Shown here: positions 56,203 through 64,000 of the stretch, piece by piece
Layout of the letters: every line of letters begins with the position of its first letter
Numbering within the stretch: the first letter of the stretch is position 1
NCBI GenBank assembly: GCA_022376925.1
Contig: JAIOJX010000002.1
Location: 132,814,831 to 132,878,830, forward strand
Length of the DNA: 64,000 nt
DNA from: Tragulus kanchil
Taxonomy: Eukaryota > Chordata > Mammalia > Artiodactyla > Tragulidae
Direction of reading: 5' to 3'
Program-made: the position numbers and the translations under genes
Notes under the pieces: model-generated
Databases searched by the model: none
What the model was told of the DNA's origin: nothing
The model's input: only the letters and a program-made list of their open reading frames with translations

Positions 56203-56640
56203 GATTGTACCAGTGTCAGTATCCTCATTATGATGTGGTACCATAGTTTTGCTAGAGGTTACTACTGAAGGAAACTGGGTAATGAGTATGCAGTTCTCTG
56301 TATGTCTCTATATTATTTCTTACAATTGCAAGAAAATCCATAATTATCCCCAAAATTTAAAAATTTTAAATTTTAAAAAAAATGCATTGGCATGTAAAGA
56401 TGTCTACAATATAGGGCTTTGTGAGAAAATTAGGTCACAAAGTAGACTAAAGAATACAATAGAGAAACACTTTATTTTGATAATTTTGTGTATTAATAGA
56501 TATAAAATATGCGATATATGCTGAAGTGATAATAAGGAATTCTGGGTGGAAGGATTGTGGGTGACTTCTATTTCTCTGTTTTATTTTTTCTATGGACACA
56601 TGGATTAGTGGGGTGAAAATAAGTAAACATTTTTTGAGGG
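56203..56640 (+). mobile_element. L1-type 3' fragment, second copy
   Basis: Copy of 55041-55455, then runs on past the end of duplication R. Confidence 0.6.
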
Positions 56641-56914
56641 AAAATAAAAGGCTATTGAGTAAGTAGTTCATAGAATTGCCGAGATGTCTGGAGAAAGAAA
56701 AGTGAAATAGAACCAGAAGGGGCTGAGCAGCAGGAATCCCTGACCAGGGCTCCTCAGAAGTTCTGGCTGGGCACCTGTTCCTGCCTCAAGCTGCTCTGAT
56801 GAGACAATTTGTCCATCAGTATCACAGGCAGTGGACTGGGTGCCCCCACTTCCTCTGCCACCACTTACCCCCAAAACTTCAATCTCACTGTACCCATCAC
56901 TGCTACAAAGATGC
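56641..56914. other. no gene seen
   Basis: Unassigned. Confidence 0.4.
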
Positions 56915-56991
56915 GTGCACACACGCACACACACACACACACACACACAGAGGGAAAGAGAGAGGAAGAGGGAGAGGTAGAGAGAGAGAGA
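56915..56991. repeat. (CA)n-(GA)n compound microsatellite
   Basis: Alternating CA at 56917-56950 passes directly into a GA-rich purine run to 56991. Confidence 0.95.
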
Positions 56992-57811
56992 TCTGTGGTT
57001 CCTTCTTCCTGATGTCCTTCACTCCTAACTCAAAGCCTGGAACAGGTGCAGAAGTGAATCTCATCATTTTCAGGATCTGGAGCAAGAGCTCAAATGGAGG
57101 CCCATGCACTATGTACTTAGACATTTAAAAGTTATGAATAGACCTACAAACTATTAAATAAATTCTAGAATCCAATTCTGACAGATACTCCTCCAGAGTG
57201 TCCTGGAAGGCCATGTTCAGATTTAGAATTCTGATTCCTCCCCTGGCCTGTGGCCCACCTCCTCTTTCCACTCCTGGCTCTTCCTTCACACAAGCATGTA
57301 AATCTCCAAGCTCCATCCACACCCTCTCCTGTAAAGACCATTTCCTGGCCACCTTTTGAGACTCAGGATATGAATATAGTCCACCCTCAGATAGACAAAC
57401 CAATGGAAGATCTGTGTGAACTTAGAAATGGGTTGAGGCTTGTTTGACCAGGTATTCCAGGATCCAGCATACCTGGAATGTGGTCCATAAAGAGGAGTGG
57501 TCACATCTTCTTAGTTCTGTGGACTCCTCATTTCATGGAAAGAGATATGGCCAGTGTCTGGCTCCCTGTAGCTGCAAGGGAGTCCAGGAAAGTGCGATCT
57601 GACACTTTCACTTTCTTAGTAAAGGTCAGGTTTTCCAGACTACTGTGACTCATAGCATGGGGAATCCTAGAAACAGAGATGGTGCTCAGAGCTGGGCAGT
57701 CTACAAGAATAGATGTTTACTATGATTAAAAAAATATTTTAAGTAAATTTACTTATTTTTAATAGGAGGACAATTGCTTTACATTAGATATTATCCACTG
57801 CCATCTCAGAC
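56992..57811. other. no gene seen
   Basis: Unassigned, unduplicated DNA. Confidence 0.45.
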
Positions 57812-57814
57812 TGG

Positions 57815-57846
<32 letters not shown>
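57812..57846. repeat. (GAT)n microsatellite
   Basis: About eleven uninterrupted GAT/TGA units. Confidence 0.97.
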
Positions 57847-57849
57847 GCT

Positions 57850-58090
57850 ATTATTTATTGCATATTCATTTCTGCCAGGCACCGTGTAAATCTCCTTACA
57901 TACTTTATCTTGTTCTCTAAGCTGTTGCCCCTTCTGTTATCACCACCTTCAACAGTAATAAGAAATCTGTGACACCAATACGTTAGATAACCTAGTCAAG
58001 GTCACTTGGGCAGTTGGTAGCAAAGACAGGTTTTGAACTCAACTATGCTTGCCTCCAGGATCTACAAGCTTTACCACTACTCTGGATATC
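57850..58090 (-). mobile_element. MIR SINE
   Basis: Complement order: GCCAGGCACCGTGTAAATCTC, TACATACTTTATCTTGTTC, AACCTAGTCAAGGTCACTTGG, GACAGGTTTTGAACTCAAC. The GAT repeat abuts its edge. Confidence 0.82.
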
Positions 58091-58849
58091 CTTGATACAC
58101 TGGTATTTTGAACCTACAAATCAAAACATGTGCTAGTAGCTATTTGCCCTGGACTGTAGAAAACCTGAGTAATACCCCCTTACAAATGTGTGACCCTGAA
58201 TGGGGACATCCATTAGGGTGTGCTCAATGTAGGTATATTCCCTGGGTCAGGCTATCAAACTGAGTTCCAGGATATTTTACCACTGATTCCCTGATACCCC
58301 TTTCCTCTCACCAGTCTTCTTTAGGACCCAGGATTCCCAGAGGTCAAAGGTATAGAGACAGAATTAAAGAATACCAGTAGCAAAGGAGATGAGGTGAGGC
58401 ATGTGTCATCCTGGTGCAGAGAGAGGTGGTTTGGTTCAAAGGAAAAATATAGAATGGTGTCTGGAAAGACAGAGGACCCCACTGGAAATAAAAAGTCAGC
58501 ACCTGGCTAGAGCAGTGTCTTCCCCGGTGTGGGGTGTTTATTAGTGATGGTACCAAGATAATTTCAGGTGTCAAACAGCCATCAACTCACAAAGAAAGTT
58601 ATTCGTTTACAAACATCTTCCAATCCTTCTGACTACATCAAGGAGACTTCTCTGTCTGGTGTTAAAATGTCCTTAACACCTCTCTTGTTTACTCACCTTT
58701 TGAACAAGGAGACAGCAAATCTCAGACTCAGTGTTGAGCAGACAATGTCTAAAGGATGAAATAACTCCTTTTTGTTTTTAATGTATAAATTCTTAAAGTT
58801 CTCTTCAATCTGGGAAACAGTCCTGGGTTTTTACTTTTAGTAATGATCA
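58091..58849. other. no gene seen
   Basis: Unassigned, unduplicated DNA. Confidence 0.45.
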
Positions 58850-61007
58850 GGCTGACTTACTGCAAATATAAAAGGTGAGATGATATAAAGAAATTTTATA
58901 GAAATAATCATATTGTTGGTAGGGAAGAAATTACAAAGGTGCCATGTAAATGAACAAAATTCAGGAAACACTGCCCTGGAATATCTCCAATTCCCTGCGT
59001 TCTCTCTCTTGGGAATCTGAGCCTGGTGAACAGGGCACCAAAACTTGGAGAACCCCAGTAAATAGTATTCACATCATTTCTCTTCCCTTCTAGTCTTCCA
59101 TTTTATACTTAGAAGGGGGATTCTAGACATGAATGTATCGCCTCTTTCAGTACGTTAATAAATTATCAGAAATGAATCCTCACTGCTCACAATATCATTA
59201 CACAGGGGTTGGATGGCTGGGAGGCAGAGACAGGGCAGTGGGAGGGATTAGCGAAGAGGCAGTCACTGATGAAAATAAAGAAGCATTTTCAAGGTCTGAA
59301 GCTAAGCCTCAAGCCATCACTGTGTGAGCAAAGAAGAGCTAGAAAGTTGTTTGTGTGAAATGGAGTGTAAACTGCAAACGTGTTTGGAGGAGAAGGGAGC
59401 AGAGACTGAGGGGGCAGGGAGGGAATTTGCGGACAGAAGGAGGGACCCACTTAGGAAGCATCAGCCCTCGCTGCAAGTGGGAGGCTGTAGGAGTTTGGCT
59501 GTCCTTATTTATACAATATCAGATAACGCCGCAGCTCACACGCCGTGTGTTTGCTGCCGCATCTCCATCAACAGATGGAGGTAATAAAGAGGCTAAAAAT
59601 GGAAACACGAACTGGTGTGTAGCTTTGTTGTGGCAGTTTGTCACGAACAGTCAAGAATCCCTCGCCAGTAAGTGTGCTCGTCAAGGTCACCCATGACCTC
59701 GTTGATATTAAATCTAACAGACACTTGGTTGGCTGGGCTGTAGCAAGGCCAGGGAGGCTGGTCTCTCGGGGCATGAGGCTGGCCGCTGCCCACTTGTGAT
59801 GGACCCAACTCAAGCAATGGTTTGGTTTCCCTGGGGCTTCTGGAGGCTGTTAGTTCCAGCTTTGGTCAATAACCTACGTAATTAATCAACTTAAAAGGAG
59901 TGCTGTTAGCAATGGTTCTTGACCCTGGCTGACTTACTGCAAATATAAAAGGTGAGATGATATAAAGAAATTTTATAGAAATAATCATATTGTTGGTAGG
60001 GAAGAAATTACAAAGGTGCCATGTAAATGAACAAAATTCAGGAAACACTGCCCTGGAATATCTCCAATTCCCTGCGTTCTCTCTCTTGGGAATCTGAGCC
60101 TGGTGAACAGGGCACCAAAACTTGGAGAACCCCAGTAAATAGTATTCACATCATTTCTCTTCCCTTCTAGTCTTCCATTTTATACTTAGAAGGGGGATTC
60201 TAGACATGAATGTATTGCCTCTTTCAGTACGTTAATAAATTATCAGAAATGAATCCTCACTGCTCACAATATCATTACACAGGGGTTGGATGGCTGGGAG
60301 GCAGAGACAGGGCAGTGGGAGGGATTAGCGAAGAGGCAGTCACTGATGAAAATAAAGAAGCATTTTCAAGGTCTGAAGCTAAGCCTCAAGCCATCACTGT
60401 GTGAGCAAAGAAGAGCTAGAAAGTTGTTTGTGTGAAATGGAGTGTAAACTGCAAACGTGTTTGGAGGAGAAGGGAGCAGAGACTGAGGGGGCAGGGAGGG
60501 AATTTGCGGACAGAAGGAGGGACCCACTTAGGAAGCATCAGCCCTCGCTGCAAGTGGGAGGCTGTAGGAGTTTGGCTGTCCTTATTTATACAATATCAGA
60601 TAACGCCGCAGCTCACACGCCGTGTGTTTGCTGCCGCATCTCCATCAACAGATGGAGGTAATAAAGAGGCTAAAAATGGAAACACGAACTGGTGTGTAGC
60701 TTTGTTGTGGCAGTTTGTCACGAACAGTCAAGAATCCCTCGCCAGTAAGTGTGCTCGTCAAGGTCACCCATGACCTCGTTGATATTAAATCTAACAGACA
60801 CTTGGTTGGCTGGGCTGTAGCAAGGCCAGGGAGGCTGGTCTCTCGGGGCATGAGGCTGGCCGCTGCCCACTTGTGATGGACCCAACTCAAGCAATGGTTT
60901 GGTTTCCCTGGGGCTTCTGGAGGCTGTTAGTTCCAGCTTTGGTCAATAACCTACGTAATTAATCAACTTAAAAGGAGTGCTGTTAGCAATGGTTCTTGAC
61001 CCTGGCT
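58850..61007 (+). repeat. tandem duplication S (58850-59926 / 59927-61007)
   Basis: Period 1077. I see a single substitution (ATGTATCGCC against ATGTATTGCC). The jump is at GGCTGAC. Confidence 0.95.
59500..59700. promoter_or_regulatory. candidate cis-regulatory cluster (also at 60577-60777)
   Basis: Non-repeat stretch with TTATTTATA (59506-59514), AGATAA (59521-59526), E-box CAGATG (59572-59577), MEF2-like CTAAAAATGG (59593-59602), and TCAAGGTCA (59681-59689) followed after CCCA by TGACCT (59694-59699). Several CpGs are retained. Function is an inference from motif density only. Confidence 0.25.
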
Positions 61008-61160
61008 GCACAGTAGAATCATCTAGGGAGCTTTAGAAAGAATACCAGTCCTAGAACACATCCAGGACCAACTGGTGGGGCCTCAGACATAAGCATTTTT
61101 CAAAACTGCTCCAGTTGATTCTTGTGTGCAGTCACGGCTGAGAATCACTCATCTAGATCA
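60983..61160. mobile_element. MER5B-like hAT-Charlie MITE
   Basis: AATGGTTCTTGACCCTGGCTG, CACAGTAGAATCATCTAGGG and AGCTTTAGAAAG, then GCATTTTTCAAAACTGCTCC and GGCTGAGAATCACTC. The left end alone is also present at 59906-59930. Confidence 0.7.
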
Positions 61161-61166
61161 TTAAGG

Positions 61167-63452
61167 GGCCAAGTTCAGATACCCATTCAGGATGGGAATT
61201 GTGTTCCTCGTCGAGTCTGGGACTGCCTCTCTTTGCCTCGTATGCTCTGAACTGGGGTGGAGATGGAGGACTGGCATTGAGAGAGCAAGAGACCATAACT
61301 TATTTAAACAAAAACAATTGATTGCCGTTTTAAGATTGCTTCCAATTTTATACCAATCATGTTGTAAACAAACAATAACCTTCTGCACAAACCTGTGTAT
61401 GTATCCATCATCTGTTTTCTTGGAATAAATGTTACCTTGAGTAAAAAGCTACGAATACTCTCTAAAGTTTGTAGTACACATTGCCTTCCAGGATAATTGT
61501 TTCAACTGATATACTCAAGAATGCAGGAGGGTGCCCTTTTTCCATATATTTGGTGGCCAGAAGTTTATCATTTAAAATTATTGGCTAATTTTATTGGCAA
61601 TAAATTCTCTTTAACATGGTTTTATGCTGTATTTCTTTCATGTTTAATTTTTCCTTTGTATATTACTCATTTGTATTTTTTTCTCTGAAATGGCTATTCA
61701 TATAATTTGACCATTTTTTGATTGGTGTATTCATCTTTTCTTACTGGTATTTCATGTTTTTTTATTATCCTTTTAGAGAAGGTACATACTCTCTATATAA
61801 GAGATATAAAACTCCTAATATGTCTGTCTGTATTAAGGGTTTTAAAATTTGTGTGTCATATACTTTCCAATATTTTTCTTAGTTTAATTGCTTTAATTTG
61901 ATTTAAGACCTTTTAGGTAAACAAGCGTAAGCTGCTTATATAGGCACATTTATAGTCCTATTCTTTTGGTATCTTTCACTGCTCTTAGATTTAAAAGTTC
62001 TTTTTTTTTTTTTTTAATCTCAGAATGGTCTTATAATTTTTATGACCTGATTTCTAATATTGAATGCTTTGATTCATCTGGAATTTGTTTTGGCTCACAA
62101 ACTGCTTTAACTCTAGTACCCAAATGCCAACTCCATCACATACTGAACACAAGCTCTTGTTAGTGAGTTTTCTTTTTTGGTTCATTGATCAACCTGCCTG
62201 CTCTGTCTTGATCTATTAACAAACTGTTTTAATTCTTATAACATTATCATTTATTTTTATAAGATCTTCCAAAAAGTACATCACTCTTATTTTTAGTTTC
62301 AAATTTTACAATACATGGCCAAGTTCAGATACCCATTCAGGATGGGAATTGTGTTCCTCGTCGAGTCTGGGACTGCCTCTCTTTGCCTCGTATGCTCTGA
62401 ACTGGGGTGGAGATGGAGGACTGGCATTGAGAGAGCAAGAGACCATAACTTATTTAAACAAAAACAATTGATTGCCGTTTTAAGATTGCTTCCAATTTTA
62501 TACCAATCATGTTGTAAACAAACAATAACCTTCTGCACAAACCTGTGTATGTATCCATCATCTGTTTTCTTGGAATAAATGTTACCTTGAGTAAAAAGCT
62601 ACGAATACTCTCTAAAGTTTGTAGTACACATTGCCTTCCAGGATAATTGTTTCAACTGATATACTCAAGAATGCAGGAGGGTGCCCTTTTCCATATATTT
62701 GGTGGCCAGAAGTTTATCATTTAAAATTATTGGCTAATTTTATTGGCAATAAATTCTCTTTAACATGGTTTTATGCTGTATTTCTTTCATGTTTAATTTT
62801 TCCTTTGTATATTACTCATTTGTATTTTTTTCTCTGAAATGGCTATTCATATAATTTGACCATTTTTTGATTGGTGTATTCATCTTTTCTTACTGGTATT
62901 TCATGTTTTTTTATTATCCTTTTAGAGAAGGTACATACTCTCTATATAAGAGATATAAAACTCCTAATATGTCTGTCTGTATTAAGGGTTTTAAAATTTG
63001 TGTGTCATATACTTTCCAATATTTTTCTTAGTTTAATTGCTTTAATTTGATTTAAGACCTTTTAGGTAAACAAGCGTAAGCTGCTTATATAGGCACATTT
63101 ATAGTCCTATTCTTTTGGTATCTTTCACTGCTCTTAGATTTAAAAGTTCTTTTTTTTTTTTTTTAATCTCAGAATGGTCTTATAATTTTTATGACCTGAT
63201 TTCTAATATTGAATGCTTTGATTCATCTGGAATTTGTTTTGGCTCACAAACTGCTTTAACTCTAGTACCCAAATGCCAACTCCATCACATACTGAACACA
63301 AGCTCTTGTTAGTGAGTTTTCTTTTTTGGTTCATTGATCAACCTGCCTGCTCTGTCTTGATCTATTAACAAACTGTTTTAATTCTTATAACATTATCATT
63401 TATTTTTATAAGATCTTCCAAAAAGTACATCACTCTTATTTTTAGTTTCAAA
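61167..63452 (+). repeat. tandem duplication T (61167-62303 / 62317-63452)
   Basis: Period 1149-1150. A 13-base spacer (62304-62316) lies between copies. CCCTTTTTCC against CCCTTTTCC is the only difference noticed. Confidence 0.95.
61320..62303 (-). mobile_element. old L1 LINE fragment, repeated at 62469-63452
   Basis: T-rich minus-strand L1 order: GATTGCTTCCAATTTTATACC, GGAATAAATGTTACC, TTTTGATTGGTGTATTCATC, ATTCATCTGGAATTTGTTTTGG. No frame. Confidence 0.72.
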
Positions 63453-63900
63453 AGCATTCTGCCTGATGGAGCCAAAAGCTGGTTTAACTCCGCCCTCCCC
63501 ACAGTCTCTTCCTGCCACAGACCTCTGCGGACACAAAGCTTTCCTATCTGAGGACTCACATCAGCTCCAGTCCCTCCCTTGGCCCCTTCCTTGGCCACAC
63601 CCAGATATTTAACCCCACTCTCAGCTACCATGGCCCTTTGGCCCTTTTGGCCCTCTGGCCTCTTGGCCTCTGGGCCCGCCTGGTCCTTCTCTCTCTGTTG
63701 CCTTCTCCCTGGATCTCCCTCCTAGACCCCTTGCCCTCATGGCCTCTCTCTCTCTCTCTGGGACCCTGTTCTCTCCCTGACCCCTCTTGCTCTCCCCCTG
63801 CTTGTCTCTCCCTCCGGTCATGTCTATGTAGCCAGACCCCTCGTGGTGGCTCCTACCTAAGCCCAATATGAATAAACTTGACCCTGCCTGGAATCTCCTC
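63453..63900. other. CT-rich, possibly LTR-like segment
   Basis: Strong pyrimidine bias on this strand from 63480 to 63830. It includes about six degenerate GGCCTCT-type units at 63630-63680, an ATATTTAA TATA-like box at 63604-63611, and AATAAA at 63880-63885. The arrangement recalls a retroviral LTR, but I cannot find both ends or a target duplication. Confidence 0.3.
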
Positions 63901-64000
63901 CCCAGCTCTTTTCTTTTTTTTCACACTTTTCTTACACTGTCTATTCTTCATCATTCTCATTTGAATATTATTCTGGAAAAGTCTTGTAAACTTATTCTAA
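63901..64000. other. T-rich end of window
   Basis: No gene seen; may be more minus-strand L1. Confidence 0.4.

Larger units (their letters stand above)
54302..56623 (+). repeat. tandem duplication R (54302-55455 / 55463-56623)
   Basis: Period 1161. A 7-base spacer lies at the junction. Differences: GCATGAAAATCC against GCAAGAAAATCC, and a changed A/T run near 55190 against 56350. Confidence 0.95.

Noticed and set aside
2078..63452. A satellite or CRISPR-like array with a 1.1-kb period
   Set aside because: Units are different from pair to pair, so there is no common repeat. Each unit is only doubled, or tripled where pairs overlap.
63638..63871. Open frame rich in Leu, Pro and Ser
   Set aside because: Composition comes from the CT-rich low-complexity tract; open frames on both strands reflect base bias.

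Overview
This is nuclear DNA from a ruminant (Bovidae, Cervidae or a close relative; the species cannot be fixed from sequence alone). The evidence is the mix of interspersed repeats. There are many Bov-tA and Bov-A SINEs, RTE-BovB LINE fragments on both strands, and cetartiodactyl CHR-type tRNA-Glu SINEs. These sit on an older mammalian background of L1M, L2, MIR, L3/CR1, MER5/MER20 and MLT1 relics. I found no host protein-coding gene, exon series or structural RNA gene. The open frames present are frames inside transposons or chance frames. The window reads as intergenic or intronic DNA.

The dominant feature is structural. Twenty direct tandem duplications, each with a period of about 1.05-1.23 kb, fall across the window. 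The first-copy starts are near 2078, 6420, 8472, 12556, 16559, 21796, 23745, 30619, 33445, 35382, 37212, 40407, 42142, 46757, 48563, 50460, 52395, 54302, 58850 and 61167. The duplicated units are unrelated to each other, cut through repeats and unique DNA alike, and often chain so that a segment appears three times. Copies are almost identical and differ mainly by one-base homopolymer indels, with the start of some second copies visibly degraded. Adding the periods gives about 22.4 kb of excess, so the underlying locus is probably near 41.6 kb. The best reading is un-merged overlapping sequence tiles in the assembly. If real, it would be extraordinary.

Layout: 1-5.4 kb is an old minus-strand L1 with nested SINEs and a BovB insert. 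5.4-16.5 kb holds MER5 elements, BovB 3' ends, Bov-tA, L2, MIR, a CA-rich tract and an MLT1 LTR. 16.5-21.8 kb has a young CHR-type SINE with an extended tail, MIRs and mostly unassigned DNA. 22.6-29.4 kb is one long decayed plus-strand L1M interrupted by at least five younger SINEs. 29.5-40 kb is mostly unique DNA plus L2. 40-44 kb holds an L1 3' end, an L3/CR1 relic and MER20. 43.1-46 kb is minus-strand BovB that keeps a recognisable reverse-transcriptase block. 46.4-46.9 kb is a solo endogenous-retrovirus LTR. 47-56.6 kb is Bov-tA, the 3' half of a plus-strand L1, and a BovB 3' end. 56.6-61 kb is mostly unique DNA with microsatellites and a candidate regulatory stretch. 61-63.5 kb is minus-strand L1, and the window ends in a CT-rich, LTR-like segment.

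The most interesting biological element is the long (~270-350 bp) CHR-related SINE family. Copies have intact pol III A and B boxes and clean target-site duplications. The least-decayed copies carry a perfect GCGCATGCGC palindrome, the NRF1 recognition core. No undescribed multi-gene system is present.
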